Translations under genes and position numbers: made by a program
Shown: in pieces, positions 9,880 through 17,230 of the stretch
Numbering within the stretch: position 1 is the stretch's first letter
How the letters are laid out: every line of letters begins with the position of its first letter
Notes under the pieces: generated by a model
What the model was told of the DNA's origin: nothing
The model's input: the letters and a program-made list of their open reading frames with translations, nothing else
Databases searched by the model: none
Assembly: GCA_023409735.1 (NCBI GenBank)
Contig: JAEYRB010000050.1
Location: 62,001-126,000, forward strand
Direction of reading: 5' to 3'
Length of the DNA stretch: 64,000 nucleotides
DNA from: Bacillota bacterium
Lineage (GTDB): Bacteria; Bacillota; Clostridia; Acetivibrionales; DTU013

Positions 9880-10622
9880 CCTCTGGCCACCTCGTCTCTA
9901 TGTACACCGGATGCAGGATCATCCGACGCTCCGTCAAAAATAACACGTCCATCCTCCAACCGGATCACGCGCTCTGCAGTAGCCGCAATTGAGTTGTCAT
10001 GTGTGATGAGTACAACGGTATTGCCCGCCTCATGCAGGTCATGTAGAAGCTGCAGTACCTCGCTGCCTGTACGTGAATCCAGCGCACCGGTCGGCTCGTC
10101 TGCAAGGATGACTGACGGCGAATTCGCCAGTGCCCGTGCGATGGATACCCGCTGCTGCTGCCCACCGGAGAGCTGGGTGGGGAGGTTTTTCAGCTTATCA
10201 CCCAGCCCCACCTTTTCCAGCACAGTCGTTGAGATCTCCCTGCGCTTCTTTCGAGAGGCGCCGGCGTACATCAGCGGTACCTCCACGTTGCTGAGAACAT
10301 TGAGCTTCGGAAGTAAATTATATTGCTGAAAAATGAAGCCCAGTTTGGCGTTGCGAAACTCAGCCAGCTCATTTTTATCCATCTCGCCTACATTACGCCC
10401 GTCCAGAAGGAACAATCCACTGGTGGGTACATCCAGGCAGCCGATGATATTCATACATGTGGACTTGCCGGAGCCGGATTTGCCGACGATGGCTACGAAT
10501 TCACCAGAATAAACAGCGAGAGATATTTCGTCTGCCGCTTTTACCACAGTGTCGCCCATGTTATATATTTTCGATACCTTACGGAATTCGATAAGAGGGA
10601 TTTTGCTACTAGTTTTCTCCAT
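9876..10622 (-). CDS. ABC transporter ATP-binding protein, MacB/LolD type
   Basis: The 248-residue ATPase has Walker A GKSGSGKST, Q-loop FQQYNLLPKL, signature LSGGQQQRVSIARAL, Walker B VILADEPTGALD and a switch His in LITHD. The ATG at 10622 is chosen because GGGAGG lies 7-8 bases upstream in the reverse strand and the next 29 upstream codons are only the GC-rich repeat of the preceding gene read in another frame. It sits 4 bases after the adaptor stop and overlaps the permease start. Local GC is high (40 of 60 bases at 10081-10140), unlike most of the window. Confidence 0.92.
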   Translation of the reverse strand: MEKTSSKIPLIEFRKVSKIYNMGDTVVKAADEISLAVYSGEFVAIVGKSGSGKSTCMNIIGCLDVPTSGLFLLDGRNVGEMDKNELAEFRNAKLGFIFQQYNLLPKLNVLSNVEVPLMYAGASRKKRREISTTVLEKVGLGDKLKNLPTQLSGGQQQRVSIARALANSPSVILADEPTGALDSRTGSEVLQLLHDLHEAGNTVVLITHDNSIAATAERVIRLEDGRVIFDGASDDPASGVHRDEVARG

Positions 10623-10626
10623 AGGA

Positions 10627-12378
10627 TCAACCTCCCATAGGCGATCTACCGCGTGAGCCGCCGCTCGGTCCGCCGCTCGGTCTGCTGCTCGGTCTGCTGC
10701 TCGGTCCACCGCTCGGTCCGCCGCCTATACCAGCGCCTCCCATGCCCGGTACAAAGCCGCCGCCCATGGGGAAGGTGCTAATCCCTGAAGCAGACTTAGG
10801 CAGCCATGCAATCTCATCGCCTTCGGAGAGTCCGGAAATTATCTCTACATAGTCTTTATCGGCCACACCGGTTTCAACACGTACATAATCATAACCCTCC
10901 GGGGCGCCGAAGCCTGTGGATCCGTCAGACTTCTTTACAAGGATACGTCCGCCAGTCTGCACGGCATCGGCAGGTACAGCGATAACACCTGCGTTTTCAC
11001 TTACAACAATAGAGACATCTGCGTTCATGCCGGGCAACAGCCTGTCTGTCTCATCAATACGGATCGTAACCGGGTAGGTCGTTACACCATTGGCAGATGT
11101 GCCATTGATGCCGACTTTGGTCACTTTACCCTCGTATGTGACACCTGATACTGCGTCAGCCGTTATGGTCGCAGTCTGCCCCACAGATACGTTTGATATG
11201 TCCAATTCATCCACATTGAGCGTAATGTTCAGACTAGAAAGATCAAAAATGGTACAAAGAGTCTTACCAGTCTCTGCATTTTCTCCCTGTTTATAATATT
11301 TGTCTACAATGGTACCACTGATCGGCGCCGTAATGGTGTAGTTCTCAAGGATATCATACTGGCTCTGAAGGGAGAGTTCAGCATCACGCAGGGAATCGGC
11401 AGAATTTAGTATGTCATCCGAAAGAGTATCGCTTGTGAGCTTTATTATGGTTTGCCCTGTAGACACGGTTTCATTGTTTCGCACACACACATCAGCCACA
11501 GTGCCTGATATACTGCAGTACACAGTGGTACGGGCAGAAGCATCAAGGCCGTCATCATCAGTGATGGAGGGATAAATCTCAGAATTCTCTTCTCCCAGCC
11601 AGCAGGTTGCAGTATCACCGACATTGAGAGCACCGGGATTTGTAACCTGCACTGTGACTGCAAAGCATGATACGCCCGTTTCAGAAGTACGTGTCAGTGA
11701 AGAGACTTCCTTTACTGAACCGCTTAAGGTCAGCATCTGATTTGCAATGGAGACGGTCGCCGGCATCCCGGAATGGATCTGCCCTGAGTATTCGCTGCTG
11801 TAATACTCCGTCAGTGTAAGCACGGAGGTATTTTCAATGGTAGCGACAGCGGCATTCGCATTCATGTTGTCGCCAACTTCTACGCTAATTCCAGTGATCC
11901 GGCCGTCGATTGGCGCTGATACGGTAAGATCCGTCATAGATTCGATTTTTTTATTATAAGCACGCTGGCTCTTCGAAAGCGAGTTTTCTGCTCGTTCAAT
12001 ACTGGTGGCGGCATCGGATGAATCCACCTTGTACAGAACATCGTCCTTTGATACGATGTCTCCCTCCTCAAATTCGGCGGACAGGATTTCGCCGGAGACA
12101 AGTGAAATGACCGTATATGAATCAGCAGATTCCAGTGCTCCGCTTCCGGTTAGTGTGGATGTAATGTCTCTCCGCTCCGCCTGAGCATATGTATAAGACG
12201 CTTTTACGCCGATTTGCTGCCTGCCGCAGCTTTTCACCACAAAAGCGAGTAGAATTAATACTACAACTATCACGCCTAATATAATCCATTTTTTCTTCCC
12301 TCGTTTTTTCTTTGTTGCAGGCACACCTTCAAGCTTGGCATTGTTTTTCGTGTCTTTGTTTTTACTGAAAAGCTTCAT
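10627..12378 (-). CDS. MacA/HlyD-type adaptor subunit of the ABC export system
   Basis: The 583-residue protein has a basic N-terminus and a membrane anchor (about residues 28-50). Lipoyl-like and beta-barrel halves follow, with paired lipoyl motifs VSAPIDGRITGISVEVGD near 155 and ITAPISGTIVDKYYKQGE near 350, and a membrane-proximal domain (TVRIDETDRLLPGMNADV). In Gram-positives such adaptors (YknX-like) join a MacB-type permease to an extracytoplasmic partner. The last 50 residues are a Gly/Ser/Pro/Arg tail of imperfect SGGPSSRPS units, coded by a 12-bp repeat. First gene of the operon; its ribosome site (AGGAG) lies 9-10 bases before the start. GC content is higher than in flanking genes. 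Confidence 0.88.
   Translation of the reverse strand: MKLFSKNKDTKNNAKLEGVPATKKKRGKKKWIILGVIVVVLILLAFVVKSCGRQQIGVKASYTYAQAERRDITSTLTGSGALESADSYTVISLVSGEILSAEFEEGDIVSKDDVLYKVDSSDAATSIERAENSLSKSQRAYNKKIESMTDLTVSAPIDGRITGISVEVGDNMNANAAVATIENTSVLTLTEYYSSEYSGQIHSGMPATVSIANQMLTLSGSVKEVSSLTRTSETGVSCFAVTVQVTNPGALNVGDTATCWLGEENSEIYPSITDDDGLDASARTTVYCSISGTVADVCVRNNETVSTGQTIIKLTSDTLSDDILNSADSLRDAELSLQSQYDILENYTITAPISGTIVDKYYKQGENAETGKTLCTIFDLSSLNITLNVDELDISNVSVGQTATITADAVSGVTYEGKVTKVGINGTSANGVTTYPVTIRIDETDRLLPGMNADVSIVVSENAGVIAVPADAVQTGGRILVKKSDGSTGFGAPEGYDYVRVETGVADKDYVEIISGLSEGDEIAWLPKSASGISTFPMGGGFVPGMGGAGIGGGPSGGPSSRPSSRPSGGPSGGSRGRSPMGG
10657..10725. repeat. 12-bp tandem repeat inside the adaptor gene
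   Basis: About six imperfect copies of a 12-base unit of the type CCGCCGCTCGGT encode the Gly-Ser-Pro-Arg tail of the adaptor. The copies differ by single C/T changes, typical of slippage-prone in-frame repeats. Confidence 0.85.
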
Positions 12379-12412
12379 ATAATTGATACTCCTTTTCTGG
12401 GACGCTTTCCGA

Positions 12413-12450
12413 CATCAACCCACAAACATCTTGGTGTTTGTGGGTTGATG
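12413..12450. promoter_or_regulatory. Perfect 16-bp inverted repeat upstream of the export operon
   Basis: CATCAACCCACAAACA at 12413-12428 is the exact complement of 12435-12450, with a 6-base loop. It lies 35 bases before the adaptor start and 175 bases after the htrA stop. No T-run follows on either strand. It may be an htrA transcript end, a leader hairpin or an operator; the sequence does not decide. The rest of 12379-12624 holds no gene that I can see. Confidence 0.6.
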
Positions 12451-12624
12451 CCGTTCTAAGCAGAATCTGTAATCTTGTTGATTATCTTGTTGGTCTACTT
12501 GATACTTGCTGCTTGCAACTAACAAACTTATAATCCACATTTTTACTTAAGGTTCACCGTCTTTCTCACTGCTGCTGTATATAGCCACAAATGAACTGCA
12601 AATATGATGTGGGACTATTTCGTC

Positions 12625-13893
12625 CTACCTATCTTCATCGAACGTCAGCTTAAGTGTCAGGGTCGAATTGTTCCGCTTTATAACAACGCTGACCGTATCA
12701 CCGGCCTTATGCTTAGCCTTCACATCCTCTACATCACTCATACTTTCAATAGTCTTACCATCCATCTGAGTAATTACATCGCCGACTTTTATACCTGCCT
12801 TTTCTGCAGCACTGCCTGAGCCTACAGCAGAAATGTAGACACCTTTGGGTAGATTGTAGTAATTAGACATAGTATCACTTATATCAATTCCTGAGATGCC
12901 TATATACGGCCTACCTTTAACATATCCATAGGTCATGAGTTGATCAACTATAGGCTTAGCATCATTAATAGGAATTGCAAAGCCAAGTCCCTCTACTCCT
13001 GATGCTGATATCTTTACCGAGTTAATTCCAATAACCTCACCATTGGAATTAAGAAGCGCACCGCCACTGTTTCCTGTGTTTATTGCAGCATCTGTTTGTA
13101 TCAGGTTCATAGTTCTGTCATCGATCTCGACAGTTCTATTAAGTGCACTTATAACTCCAACGGTAACAGATCCGGCAAATTCCATTCCGAGAGGATTACC
13201 TATAGCCACAGCCAGCTCTCCCACCTCAAGCTTAGATGAATCACCAAGGTCCGCAACCGGAAGTCCTGTTAAGCTGATCTTGATGACTGCAAGATCTGTC
13301 TCACTATCTCCGCCTACAAAGGTGGCTTTCCCTTCTCTTCCGTCCGGAAGGAAAACTTCAAGCACAGTATTGCTGCTTAAGCTGCTTTTAGGGTCAGCGC
13401 TGGAGACAACGTGATAATTTGTCATTATGTATCCATTCTTCGTGATAATAATTCCCGAGCCTTCAGACACCTGAGAATTCAAAACTCCATAGCGATTCTG
13501 CCTTGTACTGTTTACTGTCATTCGTATACCTACTATTGAAGGACCAGCCTGCTTTGCAATGGTCGTAACGCCAGAGCCCTGTGTAAATGCGGCTGCTTTA
13601 GTCATATTTGTGTTAGCAGCAGATATATTCTGTGCATCGGAATAACTAGTAGCAGTCTTTAAAGGATTATCATTTTCTGATATAGCCTGGGCTGACTCCA
13701 TAATTGTATTCAGTGCCTGTGCTTTTACATCCTCTATCTCATTGTTAAATCTATTATAAAGAACACTTCCGACAACAAAGCTGCTAATTATCGCAGTTAC
13801 AAGCACAAGAGCAATGCTTCCGGCTACTCTTTTTTTACGCCTTTTAGGTGGCTTTGGATTAAAGCTGTTATAGCTATTATACATTTCATACAT
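12625..13893 (-). CDS. HtrA/DegP-type S1C serine protease, membrane anchored
   Basis: The 422-residue product has a basic N-terminus, one transmembrane helix (about residues 24-46), a trypsin-like domain and a single PDZ domain (about 320-415). The catalytic triad is visible: His161 in MTNYHVV, Asp200 in SETDLAVIKI and Ser276 in INTGNSGGAL. Members degrade or refold damaged proteins outside the membrane and are often induced by envelope stress. A very strong ribosome site (GAGGAGGT) precedes the start. It stands alone between two noncoding gaps. Confidence 0.93.
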   Translation of the reverse strand: MYEMYNSYNSFNPKPPKRRKKRVAGSIALVLVTAIISSFVVGSVLYNRFNNEIEDVKAQALNTIMESAQAISENDNPLKTATSYSDAQNISAANTNMTKAAAFTQGSGVTTIAKQAGPSIVGIRMTVNSTRQNRYGVLNSQVSEGSGIIITKNGYIMTNYHVVSSADPKSSLSSNTVLEVFLPDGREGKATFVGGDSETDLAVIKISLTGLPVADLGDSSKLEVGELAVAIGNPLGMEFAGSVTVGVISALNRTVEIDDRTMNLIQTDAAINTGNSGGALLNSNGEVIGINSVKISASGVEGLGFAIPINDAKPIVDQLMTYGYVKGRPYIGISGIDISDTMSNYYNLPKGVYISAVGSGSAAEKAGIKVGDVITQMDGKTIESMSDVEDVKAKHKAGDTVSVVIKRNNSTLTLKLTFDEDR

Positions 13894-14279
13894 ATTAAAG
13901 ACCTCCTCACTTTAATTTCTATGATACAATGTTACCAAAATAATATTAATATTCTTTTATGAAATCTTTAAAAAATTGTTAATATTTTGTACCAGTACAT
14001 CAATTTACATCAGCAGTAATTGCTTAGGACTTGCAAAAAACGTATAGATGAGTATAGCTTTATCACTTTTCTTGATCTTACTGTATCGCTATACTGTCTG
14101 GTTGTTTTTATTCAACAAAATGACGTCATAAAGCATGGCACCATTACATGGTCATTATTTAGTTGCTACTGTACTATAAATTAATTGTTATGGGTTAGCT
14201 GACATAGATTATTTGTCATTACATAGTTTTTCATTTAGTTATACTACTCGTTTGAATTAATTATCACTTTTCTATTGAC
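13894..14279. other. AT-rich intergenic region upstream of htrA
   Basis: 386 bases without a gene. It must hold the htrA promoter on the minus strand, but no convincing -35/-10 pair stands out. No terminator with a clear T-run was found for the gene ending at 14280. Confidence 0.5.
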
Positions 14280-14906
14280 TCATCTGTCAACGACAAATGA
14301 TTTTATAAGCGCGAAATACTCTCTGAAATATGATTTGGCTATAGCAGAAGTAGGAGTTTTTGCGCAAATCGCATGTGCATTGAAGCCGTTTCTGGATGCA
14401 AGCATTTTTGATCTCATAATATGAAACTTATTTGTTACAAATGTAATATCAGTTTCATTCTCTCCCGAACTCCTATTAATAATTTCTCTGCTTAGATAGA
14501 AATTCTCCATAGTGCTTGTAGCTTTATCTTCAATAATGATCCTATCCTCAGCTATTCCCTTTGAAACTAGGAATCGCCTCATTGCTTCTGCTTCTGTAAT
14601 ATCCTCGCCTCTGCCCTGTCCGCCTGTAACTATAACCCTTGTATCAGGATATTTTTCCAAATACTGCACTCCGGAATTAAGACGTTCAAATAAGGCCAGA
14701 GAAATTTGCTCACCCTTTATACCGGCACCAAGTATGACCAGGTAATTACTTCTGATTTCCGGATCTGAATGGCCTTTAGAGATGATGAGGCACTCAACTG
14801 CAGCAAACTGCAAAATAGCAATAGTAAGTACAGCTATTACTATTTTCTTATAGTTTGTCTCTCTCCTGACTCTGGATATGATTTTCGCTTCATTAATACT
14901 ATTCAC
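14280..14906 (-). CDS. YdcF/SanA-family (DUF218) membrane protein
   Basis: The 208-residue product has one N-terminal membrane helix (about residues 24-44) and a DUF218 domain with NYLVILGAGIKG, RVIVTGGQGRGEDITEAEAM and IIIEDKATSTMENFYLS, the usual conserved stretches. Family members are linked to envelope integrity and vancomycin sensitivity in enterobacteria; the reaction is unknown. The GTG at 14906 is preferred, with CCGGAGG 5-7 bases upstream; a TTG nine codons earlier is the alternative. It lies 48 bases after the SH3 protein gene on the same strand. Confidence 0.82.
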   Translation of the reverse strand: MNSINEAKIISRVRRETNYKKIVIAVLTIAILQFAAVECLIISKGHSDPEIRSNYLVILGAGIKGEQISLALFERLNSGVQYLEKYPDTRVIVTGGQGRGEDITEAEAMRRFLVSKGIAEDRIIIEDKATSTMENFYLSREIINRSSGENETDITFVTNKFHIMRSKMLASRNGFNAHAICAKTPTSAIAKSYFREYFALIKSFVVDR

Positions 14907-14954
14907 TTTATCCTCCGGTTTCTTCGCGTGCAAGGCCCGAAGGCATTCGGCCTT

Positions 14955-15797
14955 TTAGCTTTGTACCGTAATATATACTGACATTACATAACCTGTAACC
15001 CCATTAGCAGTAGTAATTTTATACCACCCGCTACCCTGGGACACGATAGTTACAACATTACCCTTTACCAGCTGTGCCAGCTTAGTTGATGTTGCAGATG
15101 CTTCCTTTCGTACATTCAGCGCAGCGACATTAACGGTTCCCTTTTTTGTTGCAGGAGCTGCCGTACCCGTGCCTGCTGTCGTCCCGGCTGAAGCTGCTAC
15201 CTCTGTAATATAAGTTCCTAAAACATAGCCTGTTATTCCATTGGCAGTAGTTATTTTATACCATCCATTACTCTTGGACAAAATAGTAACGGTATTATTC
15301 TTTACCAGCTGTGCCAGCTTAGTTGATGTTGCAGATGCTTCCTTTCGTACGTTCAGCGCAGCTATATTGACTATGCCCTTTTTTGCTGCTGCAGCCGGCG
15401 TTCCTGTATTAGTTCCGGTATTAGTTCCGGTATTAGTTCCGGTATTTGTTCCGGTATTAGTTCCGGTATTTGTTGATGGCTTTGTTCCTGTATTGCTGCC
15501 CGTTCCGTTATTTGTGCTTGGTGCTGCTGCTCCGCTGTTTATGGTTTCCTGCAGCCTTTTTATTGTCGTCTCCTGTGCCGCAAGCTTGTTTGACAAAGCT
15601 GTATTTTGGTCAACAAGAGCTTGAATCTTCTGATTTAATTGATTAACTATCTGGTCTACATAACTCTTACTAACAATCGGGTCACCGTCAGATCCGGGCT
15701 CAGCACCCTGTGTTACGGCAAAAACAAAGTTAATGCTGAGAGAAATTGCTAATAATAAGAATAACGCAATAGTAGTAAATTTAATACGATGACTCAT
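14955..15797 (-). CDS. Secreted or anchored protein with two bacterial SH3 domains
   Basis: The product (about 280 residues) has an N-terminal hydrophobic segment, a coiled coil with a Gln/Leu heptad look (about residues 45-90), a low-complexity linker of repeated Asn-Thr-Gly-Thr units (about 98-133), and two SH3b domains (about 142-203 and 220-280). SH3b domains bind peptidoglycan, so the protein probably sits in the cell wall. The two SH3 units share a nearly identical 63-base block at 15064-15126 and 15301-15363 (237 bases apart), showing recent internal duplication. ATG 15797 with GGGGTG upstream is preferred to GTG 15806. Confidence 0.85.
   Translation of the reverse strand: MSHRIKFTTIALFLLLAISLSINFVFAVTQGAEPGSDGDPIVSKSYVDQIVNQLNQKIQALVDQNTALSNKLAAQETTIKRLQETINSGAAAPSTNNGTGSNTGTKPSTNTGTNTGTNTGTNTGTNTGTNTGTPAAAAKKGIVNIAALNVRKEASATSTKLAQLVKNNTVTILSKSNGWYKITTANGITGYVLGTYITEVAASAGTTAGTGTAAPATKKGTVNVAALNVRKEASATSTKLAQLVKGNVVTIVSQGSGWYKITTANGVTGYVMSVYITVQS
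15400..15474. repeat. 12-bp tandem repeat coding Asn-Thr-Gly-Thr units
   Basis: About six copies of GGTATTAGTTCC, with single-base T/A variation, lie in the SH3 protein gene and encode the linker. A unit of 12 bases keeps frame, so linker length can vary between strains. Confidence 0.9.
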
Positions 15798-16067
15798 ATC
15801 TGACACCCCGTTTCATTTGTATAAAAATAAAATAATATGCGCATTTAATATTAATATTATAACCTAAAGCCAGCCACTTTTGGTTACAATAACCTTAAAA
15901 ATTTATGACAAAGTTAAAAAAGCCGAACAGAGTATAATCTTTAAATTATATGGTTTAAAACATTTCCTTGGCATAACTGCTTATCCTTGTGTATTAAGAC
16001 CTATCTCTGGGGATTACAACTTATCCCTTGGCATGAAGCCTTGAGCAATGCGGCAATCCCATTATTC

Positions 16068-16667
16068 TCAAACACAAGAGCTCCCGCCGGCTGCTGCTAG
16101 AATTAATTTCCATATTTCATCCTTCCCCTGCTTTGTTTCAGAGGAGTACGGTATAACTGCAGTATCATTCCCTACTGACAATACCTTTTTTATTTCATCA
16201 AGTCTGGCTTTTATTTGTCCCCTGGATATTTTGTCCAGCTTTGTAGCCACTACAATGTGCTTTAATCCATGCTCTACTATCCATTTGTACATTATCCTGT
16301 CGTCCTGGCTTGGAGCATGCCTTATATCTACAAGCAATACTACCATTTGAAGCTGTCGCCTCGTATTCAGGTATGTCTCAATAATATCTCCCCATGATTG
16401 CTTTTGTTCCTTTGATACCTTTGCGAAGCCATAACCCGGCAGGTCCACCAAATATAGCTTGTCATCAATATTGTAAAAATTAATACATCTTGTTTTTCCC
16501 GGCTCTGAAGAAACCCTTGCCAGGCTTTTCCTGTTAAGCAGCGTGTTAATAATTGTTGATTTTCCGACATTCGACCTGCCTGCCAGTGCTATTTCCGGCA
16601 TACTGCTTGCAGGGTACTGAGATGATTTTACAGCTGTCAGTTCATATCTTGCTTTATTTAAATCCAC
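16068..16667 (-). CDS. engB: Ribosome biogenesis GTPase EngB (YsxC/YihA)
   Basis: The 199-residue protein is a full-length EngB: G1 GRSNVGKS (about residues 31-38), G3 DLPGYGFAKV, G4 TKLDK and G5-like SSETKQG. EngB is an essential GTPase needed for late assembly of the large ribosomal subunit. The start is GTG at 16667 with AAGGAG 8 bases upstream. The usual neighbours lonA or clpX are not present; the gene stands at the edge of a divergent intergenic region, with 270 bases of AT-rich DNA before the SH3 gene downstream. Confidence 0.95.
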   Translation of the reverse strand: MDLNKARYELTAVKSSQYPASSMPEIALAGRSNVGKSTIINTLLNRKSLARVSSEPGKTRCINFYNIDDKLYLVDLPGYGFAKVSKEQKQSWGDIIETYLNTRRQLQMVVLLVDIRHAPSQDDRIMYKWIVEHGLKHIVVATKLDKISRGQIKARLDEIKKVLSVGNDTAVIPYSSETKQGKDEIWKLILAAAGGSSCV

Positions 16668-17230
16668 CTTTGATACTCCTTACCTTATCTTAGTTATACA
16701 GTTAACCTATCTCATTTACGGTTATTGTATTTGTACTTCATATAGATTAGTTTATCTGTTACTTCACTTTGCATATATTCATTAAATTACCTTTCTTTAT
16801 TATACCATTAAAACCTGTTGCTCACACCTATTAAATGTTATACTTTATTGTAACAGGCTATTATTCAGGTTTGACAATAGTGAGCTATTGCACAATGACG
16901 AAAACCGAAGCTTCATTTACATGAGCTATCTAGTTCAACAAGTATTTTTTTGCGCAAGCGTTAAAAAGAGGCGACATTGATGTAACGCTTTTACAAAGTA
17001 AAAGCATTTAGCAAGTTGAAACCCGCAAAAATGCTTAGAAATAAATAAGCTGTAGCATTTTCCTCAAAAAGTCAACTTGCTGATCTTCACTCTGACTAGA
17101 TTTCTCTGAGCTACATTACGCTTATTGGTTTTCTTACATTGTACAACAGTTCCATAAATTCGGATACCTGAATAGTCACTGTAGCAGCCTAAACTCAACG
17201 ACACGTGCAGCTAATGAAAGGTACATGGGA
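16668..17230. other. Divergent intergenic region with nested inverted repeats
   Basis: 563 bases between engB (-) and the helicase (+). Three pairings can be read: AAGCGTTA with TAACGCTT (about 16957-16995), GCTTTTAC with GTAAAAGC just after it and sharing bases with the first, and AGCAAGTTGA with TCAACTTGCT (about 17010-17084) enclosing AAAATGCT/AGCATTTT. The first two exclude each other. This could be a structured leader of the helicase gene or a decayed repeat element. No open reading frame of interest was seen. Confidence 0.45.

Noticed and set aside
9664..10329. 221-codon plus-strand frame opposite the ABC ATPase and permease
   Set aside because: GC-rich shadow frame with Ser/Arg/Cys runs and no matching family.
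10623..10709. Upstream extension of the ATPase with Asp-Arg-Ala-Ala repeats
   Set aside because: These codons are the adaptor's repeat region read in another frame. A good ribosome site sits just before ATG 10622.
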